Assembly (NCBI GenBank): GCA_950022655.1
Contig: OX465581.1
Location: forward strand, 106,871,125 to 106,935,124
Source: Alentia gelatinosa
Lineage: Eukaryota > Annelida > Polychaeta > Phyllodocida > Polynoidae
Direction of reading: 5' to 3'
DNA length: 64,000 nt
Shown: piece after piece, positions 1 through 13,087 of the stretch
How the letters are laid out: each line of letters starts with the position of its first letter
Numbering within the stretch: position 1 is the first letter of the stretch
Program-made: the position numbers and the translations under genes
Notes under the pieces: generated by a model
Seen by the model: the letters and a program-made list of their open reading frames with translations, nothing else
Database searches by the model: none
Told to the model about the DNA's origin: nothing

Positions 1-256
1 CTAAGTATCCACTGTTAAATCAGCCCGCACGGGCCATTGGTCACGTCTCCATCATTCCTTTGTACGGGCCCAAGGAGCCACTGAGGGACGAAAAAGCCAC
101 GTTTTTGTCATTTCTTTGAAAACATCTGTCCTACCGTAAGGCGAATGTTGGATAAAACTGTAAACCAGATTTGGTCTGTAACTGTTGCAGGAGTCCCCCC
201 TTCAACCCAGACTGTAAAGGATCCTCCTGAAATGGGAACCCTCTTGTTTGATGTTT

Positions 257-264
257 ATTTGCAT
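257..264 (+). promoter_or_regulatory. POU octamer ATTTGCAT
   Basis: A perfect octamer site, one of ten counted by eye across the window. Binding is not shown by sequence alone. Confidence 0.3.
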
Positions 265-3200
265 TTCCAGCGCAGTACATTGTAAGAATTTTCATGATTG
301 GATTGCTGAGAGGGGGCGAGAGTGTACAAAAATGGGGTCGCTTTGGTCGTTAGATATCGGGTTTCTGCTGGTTTAGTGAGACCGGGCGCCCCAGTTAAAG
401 GGCACGTCGTATTTATCTGATGTGCAGCCGGCTAGAATCACGTCGTGGTTCGGTTTGAGACACGGAGACGGGGTGGGCAGCTCAGAGTGAGGGGTAGCGG
501 GGTAAGGGAGGAGGACGGGGTAGACTTTTGTGGCTGGCACAAAGGCGTTCGTCTGAGTGGTATGCAGCATCAGGGGCCTGATCGCTAGATGGCGTTCATG
601 TGCATCGAGCCACTGGGCCATCTCCGACCAACCAGGGATGGGATGTAGCCGCCACCTGACACAGAAGATGCCATAATGGGCCCTTAAGGAGCACACCAAG
701 GTGGCCCTCAAGTTTATTTTATTCCCTTGGCCAATCAGCGCCCAACATACCCGCCTGCTCATTTGCGGTAATTATTACTGCGGCGCTACCCCTGGCGGGA
801 ATTTAAGGATCCACTTACGGCCACCGTGTTAGTTTTCTGCGCCCGACTTGCCTCATTTATGTTGCAAGACTGTCCGTGCACTTTACGAGGGTCAGGGAGG
901 CGTCGAGCAAACGGCCCGGCCGTGCCCATCCTCCTCCTCACCCCCACACCCATCCCCAACCCCCATGTCCTCCCCGCCTCAACATCGAGAACCCCTCTAG
1001 AAGCAATTTGTATGGGAGTATTTAACGACTCCTGTCCGGGAGCTAGTAACGAAGCCAGTCTTAATAGTCTATCTACTAACATACCCATAGTAGTAATCCT
1101 CACTATACTGGCTTCGGAGGGCAGGAACAATCAAATACCGGGTCTAAATATAGGCTGCGACGCTCTATCTCTCTCTACGTGTATGTGAATCAACGAGGTC
1201 CAGAACTGCCATTAACCCCACCGTTGGCTGCACAAGATCTAAGCCTCGTGTATCAATTATGCCGAAACAACGTTCCTCCCTTTGGCCTATTAAACAATTA
1301 CTGGCTAAATCGTATGCAGCGTGGCCGTTGAGCAGGGTACGACGCCCAGCGCGGTGCTGGGACAGGTATTCCTAATGCCCCCTCCAATACCCCGGGCAAT
1401 GGCCATCAGCGACATGACTTCCATTTGCGAGCAGCGGTTATGCGATATTGGCATGTGCAGAGTCATAGCAGGGGGGTGGGCGTCCGCGCCACGCAAGGTA
1501 GATCAGTGCATGCCTTTCTCAATCAAATAATTGAAATGTCTCGCAATGAACGCCCATTATTTCAGCAGATAGCCCGGCTTTTGTTATGAACGATTATAAC
1601 AAATAAGTGGCCACGCAAGACTGGAATTATAGACGCAATTTATCTGATGAGAGACAATATGTTACTTATGTCATTACTCATTGTAGTGGACTAATGAAGG
1701 AGCCCTGAGGAGCGGGCGACAGGCACGAATGGTATTGCATGCTCTCATTATTCTCCCTAATTCGCTTGAATTTGCCGGTAATGGTATCATGCATAGGACG
1801 CGCCGTGCTGAAACAGACGGGAGAATGCCCCTCTGCTCCAGGAGTGTCGACGGCACACTAGGCCATGTGTTGTCTCTGTGGAATTCGCTGCATGCCTAGC
1901 CTGCTCCATAGCAATGCGTGTCGCATCACACCAACTGCTTCCCTGCCCTCCACAATCCCGTTCTTCCTTTACCCTCCCCCATCAACGAATCCCATCACCA
2001 GATCAACGTTAGAGCATCAAGGAAAGCACCACGTGACATTTATCTTAGTAACGTGTGTAATGTATAAGAAATACGGATCGTATTCTCTGTCGCCATTGAA
2101 AATGGGAGCATTTTCTCCTCAGCTGAGAAGTCCCTTTGGGCGCCTTCTCGCATCCTTGGTTGTAAGATCGCTTCTCGTTTTCGTTTTGCTTCAAATGAAG
2201 GTCATTCTTCCTCACACAGCAATGGGTAATCTAATCATGCCTCAGAATTTAATCTCGAATCTATATTTATGACGGAACGCTTAAAGGCATTGGCAGGCGA
2301 AGCTTCGTATTACAGAAGAATTTGCATCTGATATATTTCAAATGTTCTGGCCAAAATTAGGAAATTCGCAGCGGGCCTTGTATTCCGGTGGTAACGTTAT
2401 TGATATTTGTGATGGGAAAGAAAAAGAGGCCACTTTGTTTTCAATAATAGCAGGGGGGAAGTGTGCCTTATGAAACATGCACAGTTGGGGTCGCCATAGC
2501 CTGGGGGGTTGGAAGTTATCAACGTTATTGTTTTTGGTGGCGTGGAGGCAATATGTTGGCTGAGCCTGTGATAGGGGGTAATATGAGCTGCAGTACTTAG
2601 ACCGGCAATACGATCAGCCTCCGGAGAGCAATTATACTGATCAGGTGGGAATGTACTTAAAGGTGGTCTGCACAGTGTAGGCAGGATAGAACATGTCACA
2701 GTGTACCACCAGGAAACAAGGCACTATAGCTGCTAGAATCAGCAGCCATCGACTAGCAGGCACAGTTATAGCCTTTGTGTAGGTTGTAATGAGTAGCAGG
2801 AGAGGGGGTCAATGTAGGACGGCCGCCGTATGCTCAATTAGCAATCACAGGCGCCACTATATCTTAAAGCTCAGCCGGACAACCAATGGAGCTTGAAGTT
2901 CGCTGGGAGGATTGAAGCGATTGGGTTAGCGGAGGCAAACAAACATCTCTAAGATCCAGGCGGCTGGCAGCGGCCGTGCGCCAATTGAGCCTAACTGCCT
3001 CGGCCACTCGCAGAGGTTTAGTGAGCTGTGTCTTGAGATCTTAAGGCTGCCACTGGGGCCGCGGCCAGGATCGGCCGTGATTTGTTGCCGGGGTCTATTT
3101 GTGATTGTCCAGATGTGAAGTGTCGCGGCCGGCGTGCTGTTTTGGCCTTTTGCGCTGGTGCGGGCATTTATCCTGCGCCGTCAAGCGCTTGATGGGGATC

Positions 3201-4941
3201 CACTGGCACAAAGGCCGCAGTGGCCAACGACTGGCAGCGATGTAATAACGCCTGTAAACAAAGTACCATGCCACAAGTATTATCTCCAACTGGGCATACA
3301 TAAACCCGTATCAATACATTGATCTGGCCCCAACACTTGTCCTCTGTTCATTTCCTCGGGAAGGGTTAATAGATATCGCCCTGGCCTATTATGAATTGTA
3401 TTGTTCAGGAATTCAGGAAGAAGTATTACCTGTGATTGCATTTTACTCTCTCCATATAACATCAATTTAACATTTGTTAAATATGTAAATACATCAAATA
3501 TCAATACCATTGATCTATTTCATAACCTCAGTATTCCCCTAAAACGCAGGTTAGACACTATACTGCATAGCCCCGTTGGCCTTGTACCTGTTAATCCATG
3601 CCAGAGTTTATAACTGATACTCCTGCTCTGCTGCATCCTTATAGTCTGCCTTAGTGAGCCCGTGTGTTTAATTACCTCGCCAATCTGCGTCGATAATGAA
3701 ACATCCCACATTGGGTTGACGAGGACGAGGGCTAGGGTGTTTTCTGCCCACCTTGGGTGAGTGCTTATGCTGATTCCGTAATTAGCTCGGGCGGTGAACA
3801 TTGATGCATTCGGAGGAAGCAGCCGGGCCTGGCCCCGTCCAGCCCCCCTCGCCCAATATGCTTCAATATGGACCAGGCCATTAGTGGGCAAATCAGCAAC
3901 CCGCAGAATTTTGATGTGGTGCCACACAGCTGGGACGTAGGCGCTACAACACTACAGAAAGGAGAGGTTTGAGATCCCAGCGCCTGCAACAGAATAGCCT
4001 GGATCATTAGTAGTAGCCCCGATATCTGTTGGGGCAGGTGTGAGTTGCGAGAGTAATAATGTGTGCCACGACACTGCATTGGTGTGCATTTCTATAGACT
4101 GAAGTGAAGGTCGCGTCAGAGCTGATCGAATTGGTTCTGCAAGGACCGAGGTGGTGTTTTTAAGACTGCTATATTAGGAGAGTGAGGTAAGAGGTAAGAG
4201 AGGACATGTTGGAGGTCTACAGGTGGGGAGTTACCAGAGGGAATAAGCAGCGTGAGTGTTGGTTGTGTGTCCGACTGTGTATACCATGAGCATAGCCTGT
4301 TGGCATGTCATCCAATGCTAATGACGTCTCTGGACTTCAGTATGCAAAGCACACGGTGCCACACCAGGTGATGAGCTTACCTCGTGTGCCAGGCGATGGA
4401 GAATGAATAACGGACGAAAGACAGACAGAGAAACGCCCACACGTTGAATCTGCATGGAAAAACATTGTAAAAAGGAAAAAAAACCCATAAAATTTGCTTA
4501 TATATAGTCGTAACAGATTCAGAGAAATTGTTCATACTGGCCTCTGTTATATTTGGTTAGAATTAGATTGAGCAATATGTATACTATATTCTTTTGGGAA
4601 TGAATTATTTTGATTATCTATAGTAGACGCTTTCATATGGATTGCACAGCGGGTCGCCATTGCTGGCTGGTATGCAGCTGGCCAGTGTGGATTCGGCTGA
4701 CCCGCTAGTGGGTTGTACACGCCTGCTGCTTGGCCTTGGCCTTTGAACTGGCCAGAATAGGCGCCCATTGACGACGGTCGCGTGGACTTCCTCCCCTGCT
4801 TTATCCCCCAGCATTCAGTCAGCTTCCCTGATGGTAGTGTGCCTTCCCCTAGCTGCAAGCCATTGGTGAGTTGCCCCCTGCATCTCCTCACCATTGCCTT
4901 GCCTTCCCCACATGACTCCCCACCCCCTCCCCTCTCTCGCT

Positions 4942-4958
4942 CACACACACACACACAC
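4942..4958 (+). repeat. (CA)n microsatellite
   Basis: A short uninterrupted CA run that follows a CT-rich tract. Confidence 0.9.
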
Positions 4959-5775
4959 GAACCCATTGCTCCCCCTGCCGGCCCAAGCAGAGACGACCCC
5001 GGTCGGGCTGGTTGATGATCGCGCCGATTGCGAACGGTTTTGTCGCCGACAATGCCTCCTCCTTCCTCAATGGACCGGCCTCAATGGACGTTTACACTCG
5101 CCTACAGAGATTGCCGTCTCTAATGATTACTCTGCCCCAATCGGCGCTCATTGGTGACGGGAAATTGTAGCCGCCTTTAGAAGGATGAAATGAATATTTT
5201 AAATAGAGCGCTCATATGAATGGGGCGCCGGGTGGAATTTATAACACGCGCCAACACTAGGAGGGGGAGGGGAATTATCATGATAAAGCTTGAGGGTTTA
5301 ACAAGGATGAAATTCATTGGCCGCTCCAGTTGAGAGTCCATCAGGAGTTATTACCTCACTGGCTGGTCACTCCGTCCACCGTACAGCCGTACTCTCCCTA
5401 GCCACCTTTCACCACTGACTCGTGTGCGACTTATTATTCCCAGATTGCTATTTGGATGCAAATTTTGCTCAGTCCCTGACCGCATTCCTTCCAGCTTGGG
5501 GAGGGAGAAATTTAAAATCTACGGCGCGGGGTAGGTGTGGCAGATTGGGCTAATCGGTATGAGATCTTCTGTTTCGCAGAGCACGGTTACGTGCCCGGAA
5601 AGCTAAACAGCTTCCCAACCACCTCCAACCGCCACCATCCAACTTCACCCCCAGCTCACCGCCCCAACCCTCCTATAAAGTGAGGCGGCTCTGGCCTCCC
5701 CCGGCGCCCTTCCTACAACCGGGCTCACAGCACCACTCCGCCCTTATGTGATGGCTCCCCTCGAATAACAAAATG

Positions 5776-5797
5776 CTTAATTCAATTAATTAATTAG
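5776..5797. promoter_or_regulatory. Clustered homeodomain core sites (TTAATT / ATTAATTA)
   Basis: CTTAATTC is followed directly by the palindrome AATTAATTAATT, giving at least three overlapping TAATT cores in 22 bp. The stretch sits in otherwise mixed-composition DNA. About 100 bp downstream are GGTCATTGACCATTGACC (5871-5888) and two copies of CATGGCTTCA (5920-5929 and 5940-5949). This is a candidate homeodomain-bound element. Its function is inferred only from motif density. Confidence 0.3.
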
Positions 5798-7663
5798 CAG
5801 GGGGTGCATTTGGAGGCCGGCCGAGTGGTCAAGGGATTAGTGAATTGGGCGCCATCGGAATAATAGCACTGGTCATTGACCATTGACCGGGGCGCCAATG
5901 GCCCTTTGGAGGTGTTAGCCATGGCTTCAATCGGTCGAGCATGGCTTCATAGGATTAGGCCCTTGGTGATAGCGGATGAGGAGGCACAATACCATTGTAG
6001 CCCTTGCTTACGATAATGATCTGGTCACAGAGTGTGAGTAATATCCCACGCCTGGTCATTATATCTGGCCGGCAATGACTGGGCTCGATCTCTGGTCTCG
6101 GGAAGGGGAGGGGGAGGCGGAGTTTTAGCAGGCATTGATCGGCTGACCCGACACAGTCACCACTACGCCAGTCACCATGAATCAGATTCAAACTTAAAGT
6201 CCACTTTGACTGGGGCTGGCTGAATCACTCCACGTCACCCGGAACTCCTACAGAATCAGTGGTTGAAAGCCGGAAGGGCACGGACACTGAATATGGCGGT
6301 TGTCCCTGTGTTTTTTTCTTCATCATTTCCCCATTAACATACCTTTGATAGGAGCCAAGCAGTCAATGAAAAAAGCCATCCATCACGGTTTATCTGTAGC
6401 AGAGATGACATGTTTTCACTGGCCTGGTGTCACACACAGTTCTGCGTTCTCTCTGACTCTAATTCCTCCTTCTCTCAATCTCTCTCTTTCTCCTCCTGCC
6501 TGATCAAACTTTACTCTTCCCATCCTTCCCTTCCTACCCTCCCCTTCCCATACTCTTCTCTCTCTCTCCCGTCTCTGGGATGTGGCGCTGCCGTAATAGG
6601 CGTGGGAAGGCGGATGGTTATAAGGGAGGCGTGGGAGAGTGAGAGACCATGCCGTGAAGTGTCCATACAGCGGGCAGTGACCAGTGAGTGGATCAGGTGG
6701 TCAGTGGTGGTCAGCCGGGGCGGCCGGGGTGATCCAGCTGCGCGGGTCAGGTTGCTGGGCAGTGTGCTGTGAGTAGTAGATAGCCACTGGTCAATAGTGA
6801 CCGCAGAATGGGGGTAATGGAGACCGCTGGGGAAACCCACCTCCTCCTCTCTCAACCCCCACCCTACCTCTCGCCCCCCACAACCCCTACGGTGGTCAAC
6901 AAGGAAAGTGCCCCACTTGGCGCTGGCCTTGGAGGACAAGGATCCCAACAGGCAGGGTCGTCAGTGCTGCAAGGTGGCATGTAAGGGCGACATTATCGGC
7001 TGCCCCGTGGTGCGATGCTATAAGTGGACAGTAGGCAAGGTGGTCATGTTAGTTGGCGACGACCGCTATCTCCTGTGTGCGACCGGGACCGCCGGGCCCT
7101 CCAGGGCAGGTGAGGGCCACTGGTCGTGGCCCTAACTGGTGCTATCTCTGCATGTAAGAGGGCAATATCAGAGGGCCAACGCCAGCGGGCACCAAGTAAA
7201 AGATAAAGGCCGTCCGTGGCCCTGAATGACCAATCCGATGGTTGGACTGTACACACTATCCCCCCCAAGCAGCCACACACACACCTCACCCTGTGTCGTC
7301 ACGTGGGGCGTGCTTCAGTCATCTTCCCTTCTCCGGAACCATCGTCCCCACTCCTTTACAGGGGCTTCTTATCCCCCGTTCAATTCTAACCAGGCGCACG
7401 GAATCTATGGCGGGATCAGATTGGCGGTCCTTGTGGTATAGGCTCGGTGTTGATAGTCCCACCATTGATTACCTCTCTGTTTTCTTAGCAGATCGTCTGG
7501 CTGTGGTATTAGAAGCCATATCATTCCTACAAGCTTCCCCAATGCTTTTTCCCTCAACTTCACATCACCAACAATTGCCTGCAGATTTCCAATGTTTATA
7601 CTACTTTTATAATCTGGAATGCTCACGTATTTATAGTGTGGCTGTGACTTTGATGCGATGGCA

Positions 7664-7678
7664 TTTTTTTTTTTTTTT
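7664..7678 (+). repeat. Poly(T) run, 15 nt
   Basis: A homopolymer of 15 T. It could be the complement of an old poly(A) tail, but no retrocopy is visible beside it. Confidence 0.9.
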
Positions 7679-8160
7679 CTGCTCCTGCTACACTGCTGGA
7701 GAGGGAGAAAAATATGGCTTCTTAACTGAGTCGGAACTTTCAGCAGCTGAGAGCGAAAGGCTAGGTAATGTTTTCCAAACATGGGCACATCTAGCCAATC
7801 TTGCACATCCTATTGCGACAGCATTGGCCGCTCCCCGATGCCATCTTCATTGTCATAATGGCCCATTTCCGCGGGCCGATCACCTCTGGCTTGTTATGGT
7901 GGTATGGGCTGTAATGGTATCCCTAACTACGGAACGGAGGTGTAGCTCGCACCTGTGTGTGAAATACCTCCGGGCCAGCGTACATTACAGGCGGGCGATG
8001 CATTGGCCTCATCATTGGGGCTGCCATAAAGTCATCACCATTATCACTCGGGGTAGAGCCACCAGCCAGCGCGCTGTGATCGTCGTCAGCATCAACAGGC
8101 CTGCTCCGAAATCACCTGGTCCCCTGCCTGTCATTAGATGCCTCCGCCAGTGACGCCTCT

Positions 8161-11100
8161 CTCCTCCTCTCCACCTCTTTCTTGCCGTCCTCTTCCACCT
8201 CCCTCCTCACTTTTTTCTCGCCGTTCTCACGGCTTATCTGTGCCTACTTCTTCTCCTCCGCCTTTTCCTTGATGTTCTTACCCTTTTCTATTTGCATTAC
8301 CTCATCTCAGACCTTCAGCAACACTATCGGCAGCAACCTCCATGTGCACTCTCGACACTATACCAGCACCACCACTATTACTGTGACTACCACCAACCCT
8401 ACCACTAGTATTACTAAAACACCACTACAATCAACATCACTGGCCATTACAATATTAACCACCATCACAGCCAGAACTGCCACCCTATCACCACCAAGCC
8501 CATCATACTCTCCCTTTCCTGCAGGACCATAGACTGGGGCAGCCATCAGCTTTGCCGCCCGGCACACATGCCCGGCTGCCAGCCAATCAGATCACGGCGA
8601 TACGATCACTTCCACTTCCTCCCACACTAATCTGAGCACTTGTCGTTCTTACAAAGCGCCGGCCACCATCATCACCGCCACCAAACGCAGATCTGGGGGT
8701 TCCCAAGGTGGGTCCATCTCGCGCAGCGTGCCAGGTACCTCCTGTTGGTCGATGTGGGCCAAAGCCCAGCCTTTATACGCCTAGTCCCCAGCCATTCGTG
8801 CCAGATGGGCGTATTTGTTCCCACCACTGCTGGCCACCGACATCCCGAAACAAAACACTCGAGTGATCCTTTGGTGTGATATTATTTGGCGGCCAGGCCC
8901 ATAATGAGGCCTTACCAGTAGGTCAGCCACAGAGGAGATGTGAAGGAGGTAAATGGGTACGGCCCTGCAGCACCAGCCAACCATCAAGACTATCACCATT
9001 ACCCATTAGGTGCAGCTCTGGCTCCCAATAGCCTGATGGCTAAATGGCCTAAGAAAGGGCCAATCATGGGTGCGCAGACGTAGTGCTATTATTGTCCGGT
9101 ACTGACTACAGGCCCCTTGGTCCCTGTGGTCACTGATGTCCGAACCGCTCAGGTGGGCATGGATGGGGCTGGTCAGTATTGTCCACTGCCGGGCTGTCCT
9201 TTCATCCATGGCTTCACTGACCAGTGGCCACTCACGAGGCGACCTCGTGTTGGAGAGACCACAGGGGACCAGGGGTTAACACCCACAAGCAAATACATCA
9301 CCCCCTCATCCACCACTACCTCCTACCTGCCCCACTCTCAACCACCAACCTCCACGAGTCCCTGATTGCTGAAATCTGCCATCAAATGACTTAATTGCCG
9401 GTGTCTAGATTGAATGGATATCGCGCTGGATCTTTAGTCTAGGGCATCAGCGGGCCCGCCCCAAGTCGGTACCCTGGGTATTAGCTTAAGCAGAAGCAGT
9501 AATGCCACAGGAGTAATCTGCAGCGTCTTGGTTATTGTGAGAATCAATACCATTTCCCATTATAACAATAAAAAGCCTGCCTATCGCTACACCGAAATCC
9601 CCCTATCTGAAGCCAGTGCAGCCCCCGCCATGTAGATGGCTCGATTTCACGGCGAAGGAACTGTGTCAAATAAGGAAATGCGCCCTACTGGGCCCCGCTC
9701 CCAGGAGTGTGATTCGGCCCCTCCAAATTAATAGAATTTCACATAACAATTTCCAGCACTCCGAAGCTGGGGAGACGTGGGTTAAGAGGGGAGAAGGTGA
9801 TGCAGGGCTTTATGGGGATGGGGAATGGGGTGAGTAGTGGGGAGTCTACTGTGGTGAGGGGTGTGTGTGTTGGGAGGGGGGGGGCAGGTAGGTAGAGAGA
9901 GGGTTAGGGATTTAGGATCCTCCAGCATTAGCCCGCTATAGACGCGGTGTTTGGATTGCAAGCTGTCCCAAGTGACTCGGGACTGAGCCGCCTATGCATT
10001 GCTTTTGTTGGGGGGCGGGGCATCGGTCCACGAGTCTGGATGGCTTGATATTTAGTTTCCTTTCTGGAGGTAGATTAAAGGTGGTGTTACAGAAACCCCA
10101 GCTGGGGGACTCGTGTTATACACTAGAGATGACTCCTGTATGTGTACGGCAATATGGCTTTTGTTGGGCTGAGGGAATGGGAAGGGCAAAGTTGAGGTGT
10201 TAGCTTTGCAGTGCAGGGCAATGAATACCTGTAGTGTTTGCACAAAGTAGCCACATGTCTTCAGACCAGACGACTGGTGCCTCCCCAGCCACGGGAACAA
10301 TACCTGATCCCTTACACTCTGCCAGTTACACCCGTCTCGGAGTCAGCACAGTGTTTATCGGCATTGTTAGTTAAGCTGTCGTGCAAATAGACATATGAAT
10401 GTCGGATAAACTCTAGTAAACACAGATGTTTGCATAAATCACCGCCAACAGGTCACGGGGACCACTAGTTCACAAAGCTGGGCACAAAGCCGTAGGAACC
10501 ATTCACTTTCATTCAAAACCCCGCGGCAATATTTACCCAGCCTGCCGGCTCGGGTGAGCCTGCACGGGGTTTGAAAACAGTGTAGTGATACCTCACAGTC
10601 TCGCGTAGCAGCGGGCATGCGCGATGGGCGCTGTAACCGGAAGCCATTACCTATCCCGCGTGTGCAAGGAGGAGCAAGGCTTGCTGCTTATAACGGCGCA
10701 GCAGCCCTGCCCCTCCCGACTACTCCCCACTCATCGTTGATTTGGTGAATCAAAGCATTTGAAGCGTTGAGAAAGAGGTCGGCGTTGGTAAATGATCGCT
10801 GCTTCTGCTGTAATGCGATAAAAAAAAAAGACACACACGCGGGAGGACTTCATAACAAAGTAAAATATAGGTCCCTGGCGCCTGTTTCGCGAGGCAAAAA
10901 TAAAACAAACAATGGCAGGAAAACTTGCTATATGTCGAGGGGTTCTTTTTGCAGAATGGGAGCACAGTCACAGAGAGGGAGAGGAATTACAGTTTTACCA
11001 ACGATGCAGTTGAGGGTAATGTGATCCCAGCTTTCAGCTTCAAAGTGTCTATTGCCCTCTACGGAATAATACAGATGTACTGTTAATACGCCCAGGGCTT

Positions 11101-13070
11101 TACCAGACCAGCACCATTGGCGACGACAAAATACATCTAAGCGAAGTGTGCCCGGAATAACTGGTCTCCTGCATTAGAATCTCCCAACAGATGGAGGCCT
11201 AATGGGACAGCCATTAATGTGTTTCTAAATATGGACATTGTCTAACATCGCCCTAAGTCTCTGGGAATAGCCCGTGCCCAGAAGAGGCATGGCTTATTAA
11301 TTTAGGCTTGGCAGAGGTCACACGCCTCTGGCTTATATGGCTTAATCATAATTTCGGATAACTGGAAGGCACTGGCTGGTAGTACACGGGGCATGAATGG
11401 TCCTCACGGGGTGATGGATGTGCCGGAGGCCCCACTATTGATCCCGGGTGCGTTCGCTGTTTTCTTTACTCTTTTTTTTCTTTATTCACCTTTTTGGTGC
11501 GAAGGAATATCTTGCACCAGGTTTTATCTGTGTCAGACTTGGACCTTTATCAACTGGCCGGTGCGGCGTTTGCTTGTTGACTATTGAGGCTTACATCTAT
11601 TGGCCATTTGCATTTCCAAGTTTGCCCCGCCCGCCCCTTTGTGAGCCACGGGCGATAGCAGTGGCCAGCCCGGGTCTCGCCGCCGATATATTATTGCTGG
11701 CCAAAATGGATTCAAGAGGTCCAGCCTCGACCAGCATAGTACGATCTCAATCTGATAAATTCATTTGGTTCCAGCCGGCAGAATGTTGCACAGCATGGGC
11801 CTATGGATCGAGCCAGGGGGAAACCAGGTCTATTGATGGTCTGGACCGACCCTGTATTGGACTGCCTGCCGGGTGGGGAACAAGTCAGCCCACCCCCGAG
11901 CCCAGTAATTTCAGAAGCAGGTCGCCCTGCCTTTGGATGGCCCAGCTGCTGTATTAAATAACCATTAAGGGTGTAGTGCAGGGATCCAAAGACGTGTACC
12001 CGCCCTTTACAGACCGTGCGCATAAAGGGGGCCCCGGCTGTTGTTGGTGAAAAGTTCACCAACCTGCTGCAGGAATTCCTGCCGTTTCTGATCGATGATA
12101 AGGGCGGCTTGAGTTTCAAGTTAATGACCGTAGGCGGCCTTGTGTATAGGGCCCGGCCGCTAGGCAGGGTGGCCGGAATGGCGGCCAATGAAGGGGCTTT
12201 CTTTCCACCCCCTCCTAGCGCCTTTATAATCGCCATATTCACAGGCGACGCGGGCCACCAAACACCTGCAGATATGTATAAAGGTGTTTTCTAGCGAGGC
12301 TAAATGGGGAAGTCGGTGATATTTGTCGGCGGCACTTTCTTCTTGCCTCCGTCTCGCACCCGCCAAGGGTCTTGTGTATTTTGTGCAGATAATGCAGTGA
12401 CAGAGAAGCAATTTTTCATCGTGTAGTGCCCACCCACTTGTATTGTCGTGGCACACCGGGGTAGACGGTGAGGGGATTGGGTTGCCTGACCTCGGGGGTA
12501 AACATTCAGCCCCTGCTGCCTCCATAAGGCCTCCTTTTGCCAGACCCGACCCCAGCACGCATCCCCATCTTGACCCGACTAATCAAATTTAATGTGTTAG
12601 ACACTGCCCATTGCATAATGAATACAATATCATTTCGGGCTCTGGGAGTTGCATCCCCTGGTGGGTTGGTAGTGTGCTTCCTTGCCGGGCGCTCTTACCC
12701 ATTCAGGTCATACTTTACATGCTGGCCGGAGAATGCCTTCCTGATTGGTTTTGGTCGGCCCAAGATACCAGGCAGCAGTCTTGTGGGTCCCACAGCCGAC
12801 TTGGCCAGCCTCCTGCGCCTCACCGCACCGCAGACACAACCCACCCACACGCAACTACCCCTGGATGAGACTATGGCTCCCTCTCGTGGCTTCTGCTCAA
12901 ATCATCTTCCGCTCACTCTCTGGCCCACGCGGGATGAGGGATTCCGCGGATCCTCAGCCACGGACACGCTGTCTATCAATTAAAACCAGACCGCAGCTGG
13001 TCTACACTCGTCATTTCCATTTCTTAAGGAGAGGAACAGCTCCCCCTTAGTCGTCATGCTGTTGACGTAT
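8161..13070. other. Intron sequence with pyrimidine-rich low complexity
   Basis: No supported gene. Positions 8160-8530 are low-complexity pyrimidine-rich DNA followed by ACC/ACT-type imperfect triplets. Octamers lie at 8290-8297 and 11606-11613. From about 11450 to 12560, frames on both strands stay open for 90-176 codons. This suggests low stop density from composition or constraint rather than a recognised protein. A 9-bp perfect inverted repeat lies at 12043-12063. Confidence 0.55.
12043..12063. repeat. Perfect inverted repeat with 3-bp spacer
   Basis: GTTGGTGAA, then AAG, then TTCACCAAC. The arms are exact reverse complements. The layout resembles an IR3-type dimer binding site, but the half-site is not a textbook nuclear-receptor core. 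No function can be assigned. Confidence 0.6.
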
Positions 13071-13087
13071 GGGGGGGGGGGGGGGGG
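13071..13087 (+). repeat. Poly(G) run, 17 nt
   Basis: A homopolymer of 17 G, likely length-polymorphic and prone to sequencing error. Confidence 0.9.

Larger units (their letters stand above)
1..5160. other. Intron sequence, no gene seen
   Basis: This is the 5' edge of the window, inside what I take to be the large Meis intron before the homeodomain. No exon with recognisable protein content was found on either strand. It contains a perfect POU octamer (ATTTGCAT, 257-264), an AT-rich patch near 3380-3560 and a CA repeat near 4942-4958. Open frames here overlap on both strands and look like chance. Confidence 0.6.
5161..8160. other. Intron sequence with low-complexity tracts
   Basis: No supported gene. 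The segment holds an octamer (5456-5463), a TAATTA cluster (5776-5797), repeated short words at 5871-5949, a CT-rich tract near 6420-6570 and a 15-T run at 7664-7678. The longest stop-free frame of the window (7242-8153, +) is here. It begins with TTG, reads through the T run as a row of Phe, and shows no domain I recognise, so I do not call it a gene. Confidence 0.55.

Noticed and set aside
11712..12242. 176-codon open frame on the minus strand
   Set aside because: It overlaps open frames on the plus strand, has no recognisable domain, and is not flanked by convincing splice sites.
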